Positions 1-11,249 of a stretch of 64,000 nt of DNA are shown in pieces. Below the pieces are notes generated by a model, which was given only the letters and a program-made list of their open reading frames with translations, had not been told where the DNA came from and did not search any database. This stretch comes from Zea mays (lineage: Eukaryota > Streptophyta > Magnoliopsida > Poales > Poaceae), in assembly GCF_902167145.1 (NCBI RefSeq), contig NC_050104.1, positions 107,829,849 to 107,893,848 of the forward strand, given 5' to 3'. The translations under genes and the position numbers were made by a program. How positions within the stretch are numbered: the stretch's first letter is position 1; each line of letters starts with the position of its first letter.

Positions 1-1673
1 ATATTTACTATGCAATAACAATATTTATTATACCATGCCTCATTATTTTATAATTAGATTTCTATTTAACTTAGGTTGGTTAGTTTCGTTAATGTATTCA
101 TCATTACTTGCTAAACTGTGATATATGATTAATTTATAACTTAGATTAAAGTTGAGATAATTATTTATAGAATAACCACTCATATGATTTACACTAACCA
201 ATTTATAATATGGTTTAATATTTAAATCACGTAGAACTTCTTAATCGTAACTCCGATCTTAGTAGTTCTCAATCCCACGAGCTCGTAGCGACGCGTAGAT
301 CATTATTATTCAGTTGTACTTATGTTTGGTGTGATGTTAATTTTGTATATACCATGTTTGTTTGTATTGCTACGACTAGCAGTGAGGTCACGAGAATCTG
401 AAGAATCATCCTGGTACCTGGAATCTCAAGTCTCAGGCAAGTTGTGCCCTTGATCACTTCTTTTTACCCACTCATGTTCTAATTAATCATAATGATCTGC
501 ATAGGTTAATTTTGATGGGACCCAATAGGTTACCCTAGTTTGTCTATCTTTATACCTTGTTTACCACTTAACTTTTTGGGTAGTACTTGCTAGTGCTTTA
601 TGTGGTTTTTGGGTATGAAGATACATTATTCATAATTACACTTTTGCTATCAGTTGTTATTTACTGTTCATGATAAGATCATTATGTTAATTGGAACATG
701 GAGAACCACCCGGGAAAACAGTGCTACCACAAGGGTTTAATGGGACGCCCTTGGCCGATTAATTAGGAAAGCTAGTGGAAGACTACCTTACCCGAAAGGG
801 GCAAGGGCAGTAGGGGAGTGGTCAGTGTAGGGAGGCCCTCGGGAGGATTTTGCTGCGATGGCGGTCCTGCAAGGGATTCCTGCATTGGAGCTTCCTATAA
901 ACTGTAGCGGGTTTTCTGAAGCTAGTGGAACTTTGTAAAGGCCTCGTAGTGTTACCCTGCCTCGCCTCCTCGGTAGAGGTGTATGGGAAGTCGCGATCCC
1001 TTGGCAGATGGGTAACATGACTTGTGGGTAAAGATGCGCCACCTCTGCAGAGTGTAAAACTGGTATACTAGCCGTGCTCACGGTCATGAGCGGCTCGGAC
1101 ACTCACATGATTAAATTATGGAACTTAAACTCAATTTGTCATGTGCATTGCATCGCAGGTGAGGTTGTTACTTTTGTTCTACTACTTAATTGGGCTGGTA
1201 TTTACTTATACTTAGTAATTGCTAATAAAATTTTGACCAACTTTAAAAGCAATGCTCAGCTCTAACCATCCTCTTTGGTAAGCCTTACACTTCACATGAA
1301 CTCCCACCTTTGGCGAGTTCATTCACATTATTCCCCACAACTTGTTGAGCGATGAACGTATGTGAGCTCACTCTTGCTGTCTCACACCCCCCACAGGTCA
1401 AGAACAGGTACCACAGGATGAGGCGCGTGGAGGATGCTGCGATGAGTTCGTGAGTGGTCTAGGTCGTCGTCTCCCAGTCAACTTTGGGTTGCTGGACCGT
1501 TGTCTCCTCATAATGTAATTATTTATTTATTTTGTATAGAACTTCTATTATATAGTAAAGATGTGACATTCGATCCTGTGCCATGATTCATCATATGTGT
1601 GAGACTTGGTCCCAGCACACCTGGTGATTATGTTCGCGCCCGGGTCTTGGTGCCCCAAAATCCGGGTGTGACA
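1..1673 (+). repeat. Element A 5' LTR, last 1673 bases
   Basis: It matches 5219-6890 almost base for base. By eye I find one 1-bp indel in a T run near 606 and one substitution near 1377. It ends GGGTGTGACA and is followed directly by the primer site. The antisense and sense ORFs inside (788-1102, 1074-1265) repeat in the other LTR copy and are not genes. Confidence 0.93.
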
Positions 1674-1677
1674 GAAG

Positions 1678-1688
1678 TGGTATCAGAG
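1678..1688 (+). other. Element A primer binding site
   Basis: TGGTATCAGAG lies four bases after the LTR end. It is the usual plant LTR-retrotransposon complement of the 3' end of initiator methionine tRNA, where minus-strand DNA synthesis starts. Confidence 0.85.
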
Positions 1689-1689
1689 G

Positions 1690-2954
1690 AATGTTGACTG
1701 TAGGACGAAACCTAGATAGAACTGGACAACAAATACTTACTCACCTTTGCTACTCTGATTCTTTTCTAAACTTTTCTTAATCTTTTCTCATCTATTTCCG
1801 CTTTACTCTGATTATTCTTACCTTTTCATTCTAAAGACAAATGTGGATTTCACACTTTGAAATCATGTGCCTAAAGTGACTTTAGGAATAGGAGACCTAC
1901 TCTTAGGAACAAAAACAAAACTATTTTTATAGGTATTTGTATGCTTGAATGTTTGTTCTTATGATACTTGTTTGATTTGGATCTTTGATTGAGTGAGATA
2001 AGTTGTGGAGTAATGTCCACAATTACATCTGCATATACATATAGGTATAAATATAAATAAATAAATTCATAAGATAACTAAACAACATGAGTTATCTTCC
2101 ATTAAAGTGTATCTATTTTATATAGATCCCTCATATCTTAAAAGACTCTCTCTTACCTTAATAAGATTCATCTTATCTTGAAAATATTTTATCTTATCCT
2201 AATAGATCTAACTGACCTCACAAGATTCTACCTTATCCTTATGGATTTATCTTGTTCTAATAGGCATACCTATAGTAACAACCATGATCTAGCCTAAAAT
2301 AAATAGATCTTATCTAGTTATACCAATCTGATCTAGATCCCATCTAATCTAACATGATCTAATCCAAATTGAGTTACTTAAATAAGTTATAATGTTGGCG
2401 ACATAAATTATGCCATAATTCTATAAACATACCTTACCCTAAATTAATACCTTGGACTAACTCATCCGTAAAAAAACAACCTAACCTACATCATAGGTTG
2501 CCTAATCTGGATCTCCCAAAAGCAAAGTAAGACTCTGTTTAAACCTAACTACCTCATGTACCCTAGCTATCCTAGCTATATGTCCTTAGTCATATGTCCT
2601 CAACTCGGATGGCAACTCCAGGATTGAGGGCCAAAGAAGACCAACATCATCAAGGGAGGATAAGCACCAACTCAAGTCTTCAAAAGGGCAAAGCGGAATC
2701 ACTAGATGAGTCAAGATCCACCATCCATAATGGAACCTTTCTTTGCCCTAATCCTTATTACCGCAACCTTCTCTACTTCTGCCTAATAGCTAAACATAGT
2801 ATACCCATGTGTTCCTAATAATTTCCTTATTTAATGACTTAAAAAAATATATATAGAAAACATTTGTGCTTAAAACCATAAAAAACTCAAAGCTAAAACC
2901 AAACATTTGGCTTTCTATGTCCCTTTTTCTTACAAATCTCGAGGACGAGATTTC
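1690..2954 (+). other. Element A interior, non-coding
   Basis: About 1.27 kb with no ORF that resembles gag or pol. 2090-2370 is AT-rich and repeats ATCTTATC and GATCTA words. The last stretch (about 2925-2960) contains CTCGAGGACGAGATTT, which I recognise as the usual 3' tail of Tekay-type interiors, so this may be the remnant of a deleted pol end. Confidence 0.6.
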
Positions 2955-2973
2955 TGTTAAGGGGGGTAGGATT
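2955..2973 (+). other. Element A polypurine tract
   Basis: TTAAGGGGGGTAGGATT lies immediately before the TGTAACACCC start of the 3' LTR. This is the expected plus-strand primer position. Confidence 0.75.
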
Positions 2974-5900
2974 TGTAACACCCACTTTGTAAGAAAATCG
3001 AAAAGGAGAAAATTATATCCCTTTGTATACATGAGTGTGTCATCTCTATCTATTATTTCATGTGAACACATTACTTACACAAATAAACCATTAACAAGAG
3101 ACACCCAAATAAATGGTGCATCATGCTGGAGTTATGTGATTGTGCATTTGTGGATAATAAAAATAAAAGTGCCAATAACAATATATAAATGGATCCATAG
3201 AATTTAAACCCTAATTTGAAAACAAAACCTTGAAAAATTGGAGAAGAAGAAAGAAAGGTACAAAAATTATACAAAATAAATATTATAAATAAAAGTAATA
3301 TGGGTATGTTCAAACTATGTGTTAGTTGAGAATAATAAAACCACAACAGTTGGTGAATTCAAAATTTAAAGTTCAAATCAAAAAGGCAAAAGAAAAGGAA
3401 GAAGAAATAGAAAAGAAAAAGAATGGAACAAACCTGTAACTAGGCCTAATCTGCGATGTCGGCCCACTTGTGCTCGTGGTCCGCTACCCAGACTGTGGCC
3501 GTACGCCTATGGAATTAAGCGCCGGCAGGTGGGGCCCTTTGGGCAGTGGCACTAGCGCTTCCACACTTTCTCTCCTTCACTGATCCGCGGGGCTGCCTTG
3601 CCAGCCACCCCGGGGCACGCCGTGTTCTGGTGAATCACTGCCTGGTTGGCCCGGTTGCACAGGGTTATCTTCCCCACATGATTCGGCAGCCCGGCCGAAG
3701 TTCATGGCGCCCGCGCAGATCCGAACTTGCTGGCCGATGTGGGCCTCGCCTACTGCGTCACCAGCAAGCACTCGCCAACTCCCCTCCTCCAGTCTGCGCG
3801 TACACTGGGGAAGCTATAGCGCAACGAAACCCGCTTCCTGCGTGGCTTCAACGGCGGACTACCGCGCGCAAGCTGCGCGCCAGCCGGATCCCGGGGCCAT
3901 TCCGCCCGCCGGACCCGCGGCAACTAGCTCCGCTTCCTGCTCCGTAATGGACGCTGCGAGTTCGCCGTTGGGACTAAGCCCACGTAGGTCCGCACGCTTA
4001 CCATTGGTGCTCGTCGACCGATCGGGTCTGCACGTGGAGATCTCCGGTCAACAGAAGCCGCAGCCATTGAACCACCTCCGCGGCAATCGGGGGCAGTTGC
4101 AACCACCCCACCGCCTCGGCCTCCTACCCTCACCCCTATATAATCGCGGGCTCCGGTATCTGCTGCGAATCGTGGTGCTCGGCGTGCCGCCGTGGGGAGT
4201 CGCCGCGAGGTACTGCCGCCATTATTCCCGATCGGTGGTGTGCACACGGTCGCGGGACCCCGCTGGTGTCGCCAGATCGCGTTGGAGTCGGTGCGTGGAG
4301 AGAAGAACGGTCTCGGTGGCCATATTCGCTCGCCGCCGCCGCGACTTCGCCCCACGCCGTGGATCACTCCCTAGCCGCCATCTCTACCTACGGTGAGCCC
4401 CTAGTATGTTTCGCCATCGTCTGAATTGTGCGTAGGGGCCTTCGAATGACGTTGTAGGGGCCCAGATCGGCCGAATCGCGTGGCTCCGGCGAGGATCCGC
4501 CGTGACCTCGGGCGGTGCCGCCCCTGCTCGGGTGTTGACGCAGGGGGGGAAATTGACGAGGTGCATCTGGCCGTCTGTTCCGCTGTGATCGCGTAGGATT
4601 AGGTCTGGGTAGCGCTTTGCCCGCGACCATTAGATATCGATCGGACGGTGCGGGATGGATCAAGCTTCATAAAATCAGGGTCGTCGGTTTCCGATCCTGT
4701 GGCTTCCCTTGCGTACCGGTTCGCAAGATGGCCGATCTATTCTGATCCGTGGATGTATGATCCAACGGCCCAAATCCCTCCTTACCCCTTCGGCCGTGAC
4801 CTTTTTACTAAAGGGACCCCAAACTTTCGCAGAATCAACCCGCAGTATCCCTCGGATGTGGCTGTGTTTGGGCGATTTTGCAAGTTAAACCCCGAGCTCC
4901 CTGGTTATTGTGTGCGCAGTCCAGAGCTCAGAGAAAATAGGAAAAATGAATTTAGAAAATGAATTTTCAATGTAAAAAGAATTCTAGAACCTATTTAATG
5001 CATAGAAAATTCATTTTAGCTCCTTTTTAATCCATTCCAGTTCCCATAATTTTGTATTAATATTGTCTATTACTTGGTAACACTATTTTAACATGAAACC
5101 CATACTAGAATTAATTACTCAATTAATTTCGTAGCAAACACATAAAACCTTCAGAAATTCATAACTCATCCGTTATAATTCCGATTTGATCCGTTCAAGT
5201 TGTGTTAGTCTCGTATAAATATTTACTATGCAATAACAATATTTATTATACCATGCCTCATTATTTTATAATTAGATTTCTATTTAACTTAGGTTGGTTA
5301 GTTTCGTTAATGTATTCATCATTACTTGCTAAACTGTGATATATGATTAATTTATAACTTAGATTAAAGTTGAGATAATTATTTATAGAATAACCACTCA
5401 TATGATTTACACTAACCAATTTATAATATGGTTTAATATTTAAATCACGTAGAACTTCTTAATCGTAACTCCGATCTTAGTAGTTCTCAATCCCACGAGC
5501 TCGTAGCGACGCGTAGATCATTATTATTCAGTTGTACTTATGTTTGGTGTGATGTTAATTTTGTATATACCATGTTTGTTTGTATTGCTACGACTAGCAG
5601 TGAGGTCACGAGAATCTGAAGAATCATCCTGGTACCTGGAATCTCAAGTCTCAGGCAAGTTGTGCCCTTGATCACTTCTTTTTACCCACTCATGTTCTAA
5701 TTAATCATAATGATCTGCATAGGTTAATTTTGATGGGACCCAATAGGTTACCCTAGTTTGTCTATCTTTATACCTTGTTTACCACTTAACTTTTTGGGTA
5801 GTACTTGCTAGTGCTTTATGTGGTTTTGGGTATGAAGATACATTATTCATAATTACACTTTTGCTATCAGTTGTTATTTACTGTTCATGATAAGATCATT

Positions 5901-6890
5901 ATGTTAATTGGAACATGGAGAACCACCCGGGAAAACAGTGCTACCACAAGGGTTTAATGGGACGCCCTTGGCCGATTAATTAGGAAAGCTAGTGGAAGAC
6001 TACCTTACCCGAAAGGGGCAAGGGCAGTAGGGGAGTGGTCAGTGTAGGGAGGCCCTCGGGAGGATTTTGCTGCGATGGCGGTCCTGCAAGGGATTCCTGC
6101 ATTGGAGCTTCCTATAAACTGTAGCGGGTTTTCTGAAGCTAGTGGAACTTTGTAAAGGCCTCGTAGTGTTACCCTGCCTCGCCTCCTCGGTAGAGGTGTA
6201 TGGGAAGTCGCGATCCCTTGGCAGATGGGTAACATGACTTGTGGGTAAAGATGCGCCACCTCTGCAGAGTGTAAAACTGGTATACTAGCCGTGCTCACGG
6301 TCATGAGCGGCTCGGACACTCACATGATTAAATTATGGAACTTAAACTCAATTTGTCATGTGCATTGCATCGCAGGTGAGGTTGTTACTTTTGTTCTACT
6401 ACTTAATTGGGCTGGTATTTACTTATACTTAGTAATTGCTAATAAAATTTTGACCAACTTTAAAAGCAATGCTCAGCTCTAACCATCCTCTTTGGTAAGC
6501 CTTACACTTCACATGAACTCCCACCTTTGGCGAGTTCATTCACATTATTCCCCACAACTTGTTGAGCGATGAACGTATGTGAGCTCACTCTTGCTATCTC
6601 ACACCCCCCACAGGTCAAGAACAGGTACCACAGGATGAGGCGCGTGGAGGATGCTGCGATGAGTTCGTGAGTGGTCTAGGTCGTCGTCTCCCAGTCAACT
6701 TTGGGTTGCTGGACCGTTGTCTCCTCATAATGTAATTATTTATTTATTTTGTATAGAACTTCTATTATATAGTAAAGATGTGACATTCGATCCTGTGCCA
6801 TGATTCATCATATGTGTGAGACTTGGTCCCAGCACACCTGGTGATTATGTTCGCGCCCGGGTCTTGGTGCCCCAAAATCCGGGTGTGACA
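2974..6890 (+). repeat. Element A 3' LTR, complete (3.9 kb)
   Basis: The LTR starts TGTAACACCC after the purine tract and ends GGGTGTGACA. At 3,917 bp it is unusually long and makes up most of the element. It has a GC-rich block (about 3440-4700) around a TATA box and an AT-rich block (4930-5900). 6100-6330 holds a module also seen in element G's LTR: GGGTAAAG, then CCTCTGCAGAGTGTAAA, then a pairable GCCGTGCTCACGGT. Short ORFs in the GC-rich block overlap on both strands and look like composition artefacts. Confidence 0.92.
4137..4144 (+). promoter_or_regulatory. TATA box in element A LTR
   Basis: TATATAAT follows CACCCC in the GC-rich part of the LTR and precedes GCGGGCTCC. It is a good candidate for the LTR promoter, which would make 2974 to about 4170 the U3 region. 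No transcript start can be read from sequence. Confidence 0.6.
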
Positions 6891-7169
6891 TTTCCCGACG
6901 GTGATGAGTTCAGCTTGGAGTTCTCTGGTGCACCGGACACTGTCCGGTGGCCCACCGGACAGTCCGGTGCGCCAGACCAGGGCACACTTCGGTTGTCCCT
7001 TGCTCTCTTTGTTTGAACCCTTTTCTTGGTCTTTTTATTGGCTTAGTGTGAACCTTTGGCACCTGTATAACTTATAGACTAGAGCAAACTAGTTAGTCCA
7101 ATTATTTGTGTTGGGCAATTCAACCACCAAAATCAATTAGGAAATAGGTGTAAGCCTAATTCCCTTTCA
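6891..7169 (-). repeat. Element B 3' LTR, first 279 bases of U3
   Basis: Matches 14913-15191 with scattered substitutions. Read on the minus strand it starts TGAAAGGGAATTAGG at 7169. The break at 6891 is where element A inserted. Confidence 0.92.
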
Positions 7170-7205
7170 ATCTCCCCCTTTTTGGTGATTGATGCCAACA
7201 CAATA
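7104..7205 (-). other. Stem-loop enclosing the purine tract, element B
   Basis: On the minus strand the arm from 7205 down to 7180 pairs with the arm from 7131 down to about 7106. Both sides contain TTGTGTTGG and CACCAAAA or their complements, with a U-G wobble replacing one pair. The loop holds the purine tract and the LTR start. A second small hairpin (7135-7141 with 7155-7161, AATTAGG/CCTAATT) lies at the start of the LTR. The same design occurs in elements C, D and E. Confidence 0.6.
7171..7183 (-). other. Element B polypurine tract
   Basis: Minus-strand AAAAAGGGGGAGA directly before the 3' LTR start TGAAAG. It is identical in type to the tracts of C, D and E. Confidence 0.8.
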
Positions 7206-7209
7206 CCAA

Positions 7210-7971
7210 AGCAAGTATAGAAATGCATAATTGAACTAGTTTGCATAATGTAAGTGCAAAGGTTACTTAGAATTGAGCCAGTATAAATTTTCATAAGATA
7301 TGCATGGTTTGTTTCTTTATTTTTAACATTTTGGACCACGCTTGCACCACTCATTTTGTTTTTTGCAAATTCTTTTGTAAATCCTTTTCAAAGTCCTTTT
7401 GCAAATAGTCAAAGGTAAATGAATAAGATTTTGCGAAGCATTTTCAAGATTTGAAATTTTCTCCCCCTGTTTCAAATGCTTTTCCTTTGACTAAACAAAA
7501 CTCCCCCTCAATGAAATTCTCCTCTTAGTGTTCAAGAGGGTTTTAAGATATCAATTTTGAAAATACTACCTTCTCCCCCTTTTGAACACAATAAGATACC
7601 AATTTGAAAATCATTAGTTTTAAAATTAGGTGGTGGTGCGGTCCTTTTGCTTTGGGCTAATACTTTCTCCCCCTTTGGCATAAATCGCCAAAAACGGATA
7701 CTTTGAGTGAAATATAAGCCCTTTCCTAACTACTTTCTCCCCTTTGGCAAGTAAAACCTGAGTGAAGATTATACCAAAGACGGAGAGTTGCTCGGAGCGA
7801 CGGCGAAGGATGAGTTATGGAGTGGAGTGGAAGCCTTTGTCTTCGCCGAAGACTCCAATTCCCTTTCAATACACCTATGACTTGGATTGAAATTCACTTG
7901 AAGACACATTAGTCATAGCATATGAAAGAGACATGATCAAGGGTATATTAATGAGCTATATGTGCAAGATA
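7210..7971 (-). other. Element B 3' non-coding region
   Basis: About 760 bp between the RNase H end and the purine tract, with no ORF. It holds several further purine runs of the GGGGGAGA type on the minus strand (seen as CTCCCCCT near 7463, 7502, 7573, 7670 and 7735) and one TTTGGCATAAATCGCCAAAA palindrome near 7675-7695. Confidence 0.6.
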
Positions 7972-10900
7972 TCAAAAGAAATTCCTAGAATCAAGAATAT
8001 TTAGCTCATGCCTAAGTTTGTTAAAAGTTTGTTCATCTAGTGGCTTGGTAAAGATATCGGCTAATTGATCTTTAGTGTTAATATATGCAATCTCGATATC
8101 TCCCTTTTGTTGGTGATCCCTTAGAAAATGATATCGAATGGCTATGTGTTTAGTGCGGCTATGCTCAACGGGATTATCCGCCATGCGGATTGCACTCTCA
8201 TTATCACATAGAAGAGGAACTTTGGTTAATTTGTAACCATAGTCCCTAAGGGTTTGCCTCATCCAAAGTAGTTGCGCGCAACAATGTCCTGCGGCAATAT
8301 ACTCGGCTTCGGCGGTAGAAAGAGCTACGGAATTTTGCTTCTTTGAAGCCCAAGACACCAAGGATCTTCCCAAGAACTGGCAAGTCCCCGATGTGCTCTT
8401 TCTATTAATTTTACACCCCGCTCAATCGGCATCCGAATAACCAATTAAATCAAAGGTGGATCCCCTAGGATACCAAAGCCCAAACTTAGGAGTATAAACT
8501 AAATATCTCAAGATTCATTTTACGGCCGTAAGGTGAGCTTCCTTAGGGTCGGCTTGGAATCTTGCACACATGCATACGGAAAGCATAATATCCGGTCGAG
8601 ATGCACATAAATAGAGTAAAGAGCCTATCATCGACCGGTATACCTTTTGATCTACGGATTTACCTTCCATGTCGAGGTCGAGATGCCCATTGGTTCCCAT
8701 GGGTGTCTTGATGGGTTTGGCATCCTTCATCCCAAACTTGCTTAGAATATCTTGAGTATACTTTGTTTGGCTTAGGAAGGTGCCCTCTTGGAGTTGCTTC
8801 ACTTGAAATCCCAAGAAGTACTTCAACTCCCCCATCATTGACATCTCGAATTTTTGTGTCATGATCCTACTAAACTCTTCACATGTAGATTCGTTAGTAG
8901 ACCCAAATATAATATCATAAACATAAATTTGCCATACAAACAAATCATTTTCAAGTGTTTTGGTAAAGAGTGTAGGATCGGCCTTTCCGACTTTGAATCC
9001 ATTAGTGATAAGGAAATCTCTAAGGCATTCATACCATGCTCTTGGGGCTTGCTTGAGCCCATAAAGCGCCTTAGAGAGTTTATAAACATGGTTAGGATAC
9101 TCACTATCTTCAAAGCCGGGAGGTTGCTCAACATAAACCTCTTCCTTGATTGGTCCATTGAGGAAGGCACTCTTCACGTCCATTTGATAAAGCTTGAAGC
9201 CATGGTAAGTAGCATAGGCAAGCAATATACGAATTGACTCAAGCCTAGCTACGGGTGCATAGGTTTCACCGAAATCCAAGCCTTCGACTTGTGAATATCC
9301 TTTGGCCACAAGTCGAGCTTTGTTCCTTGTCACCACACCATGCTCGTCTTGCTTGTTGCGGAAGACCCATTTGGTTCCTACAACATTTTGATTAGGACGT
9401 GGAACCAAATGCCATACCTCATTCCTAGTGAAGTTGTTGAGCTCCTCTTGCATCGCCACCACCCAATCCGAATCTTGTAGTGCTTCCTCTACCCTGTGTG
9501 GCTCCATAGAGGAAACAAAAGAGTAATGCTCACAAAAATGTGCAACACGAGATCTAGTTGTTACCCCCTTATGAATGTCGCCGAGGATTGTGTCGACGGG
9601 GTGATCTCGTTGGATTGCTTGGTGGACTCTTGGGTGTGGCGGCCTTGGTTCTTCATCCTCCTTGTCTTGATCATTTGCATCTCCCCCTTGATTGTTGCCG
9701 TCATCTTGAGGTGGCTCTTGATCTTCTCCTTCATCAACTTGAGCCTCATCCTCATTTTGAGTTGGTGGAGATGCTTGCATGGAGGAGGATGGTTGATCTT
9801 GTGCATTTGGAGGCTCTTCGGATTCCTTAGGACACACATCCCCAATGGACATGTTCCTTAGCGCGATGCACGGAACCTCTTCATCGCCTATCTCATCAAG
9901 ATCAACTTGCTCTACTTGAGAGCCGTTAGTCTCATCAAACACAACGTCACAAGAAACTTCAACTAGTCCTGACAACATCACAAGAAACTTCAACTAGTCC
10001 TGAGGACTTGTTAAAGACTCTATATGACCTTGTGTTTGAATCATATCCTAGTAAAAAGCCTTCTACAGTCTTAGGAGCAAATTTAGATTTTCTACCTCTT
10101 TTAACAAGAATAAAGCATTTGCTACCAAAGACTCTAAAATATGAAATATTGGGCTTTTTACCGGTTAGGAGTTCGTATGATGTCTTCTTGAGGATTCGGT
10201 GTAGATACAACCGGTTGATGGCGTAGCAGGCGGTGTTGACCGCCTCGGCCCAAAACCGATCCGAGGTCTTGTACTCATCAAGCATGGTTCTTGCCATGTC
10301 CAATAGAGTTCTATTCTTCCTCTCCACTACACCATTTTGTTGTGGCGTGTAGGGAGAAGAGAACTCATGCTTGATGCCCTCCTCCTCAAGGAAGCCTTCA
10401 ATTTGAGAGTTCTTGAACTCCGTCCCGTTGTCGCTTCTAATTTTCTTGATCCTTAAGCCGAACTCGTTTTGAGCCCGTCTCAAGAATCCTTTTAAAGTCT
10501 CTTGGGTATGAGATTTTTCCTACAAAAAGAACACCCAAGTGAAGCGAGAATAATCATCCACAATAACTAGACAGTACTTACTCCCGCCGATGCTTATGTA
10601 AGCAATCGGGCCGAATAGATCCATGTGTAGGAGCTCGAGCGGCCTGTCAGTCGTCATGATGTTCTTGTGCGGATGATGAGCACCAACTTGCTTCCCTGCC
10701 TGACATGTGCTACAAACCCTGTCGTTCTCAAAATGAACATTTGTTAGTCCCAAAATGTGTTCTCCCTTTAGAAGTTTGTGAAGATTCTTCATTCCAACAT
10801 GTGCTAGTCGGCGATGCCAGAGCTAGCCCATGTTAGTCTTAGCAATTATGCAAGTGTCGAGTTCAGCTCTATCAAAATCCACTAAGTATAGTTGACCCTC

Positions 10901-11236
10901 TAACACTCCCTTAAATGCTATTGAATCATCACTTCTTCTAAAGACAGTGACACCTACATCAGTAAATAGACAGTTGTAGCCCATTTGACATAATTGAGAA
11001 ACGGAAAGCAAATTGTAATCTAAAGAATCTACAAGAAAAACATTGGAAATAGAATGGTCAGGTGATATAGCAATTTTACCTAATCCTTTGACCAAACCTT
11101 GGTTTCCATCCCCGAATGTGATAGCTCGTTGAGGATCTTGGTTTTTCTCGTAGGAGGAGAACATCTTCTTCTCTCCTGTCATGTGGTTTGTGCACCCGCT
11201 GTCGATGATCCAACTTGAGCCCCCGGATGCATAAAC
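7972..11236 (-). pseudogene. Element B pol (protease-integrase-RT-RNase H), broken
   Basis: Minus-strand reading. Protease DSGCTNHM is near 11200. The zinc-binding pre-integrase domain is near 10800-10690. The integrase core has [15 protein letters not shown] and the glutamate in VVERKN (about 10640-10300). Reverse transcriptase has [12 protein letters not shown] and [11 protein letters not shown]; the usual YVDD box reads YVYD near 8925. RNase H has STAEAEY and CDNESAI. In-frame stops lie at 10823-10825 (where family members have Trp), 10520-10522 (Gln), 8515-8517 and 8422-8424 (Trp). A 31-bp tandem duplication (9941-10002) shifts the frame between integrase and RT. The reading frame is +1 relative to gag and starts after a TAG within TTTTGTAGGT. 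It cannot make an intact polyprotein. Confidence 0.88.
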
Positions 11237-11249
11237 CTACAAAACAAGT

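Larger units (their letters stand above)
1..6890 (+). mobile_element. Element A: non-autonomous Tekay-like Ty3/Gypsy LTR retrotransposon (left end outside window)
   Basis: A 1.67 kb direct repeat (1-1673 and 5219-6890) is the end of two LTRs. The second LTR is complete (2974-6890), begins TGTAACACCC and ends GGGTGTGACA, so its termini are inverted repeats. Between them lie a primer site, about 1.3 kb of non-coding DNA and a purine tract, with no gag or pol. It is therefore a non-autonomous or internally deleted element that must borrow enzymes. LTR style and the purine-tract context resemble Tekay/Del chromoviruses; this is recognition, not a search. The right flank (6891 on) is the interior of element B's LTR; the intact counterpart at 14913 reads straight through, so A inserted there. 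The likely 5-bp target duplication is TTTCC, but its partner lies left of the window. Confidence 0.85.

Noticed and set aside
788..1102. ORFs of 104 and 63 codons repeated at 6005-6319 and 1074-1265/6291-6482
   Set aside because: They lie in the two LTR copies of element A, so the repetition reflects LTR identity and not gene conservation. They overlap on opposite strands and have no known motif.
3546..4396. GC-rich ORFs of up to 230 codons on both strands
   Set aside because: Overlapping frames in the GC-rich U3/R part of a single LTR, explained by low stop-codon density.
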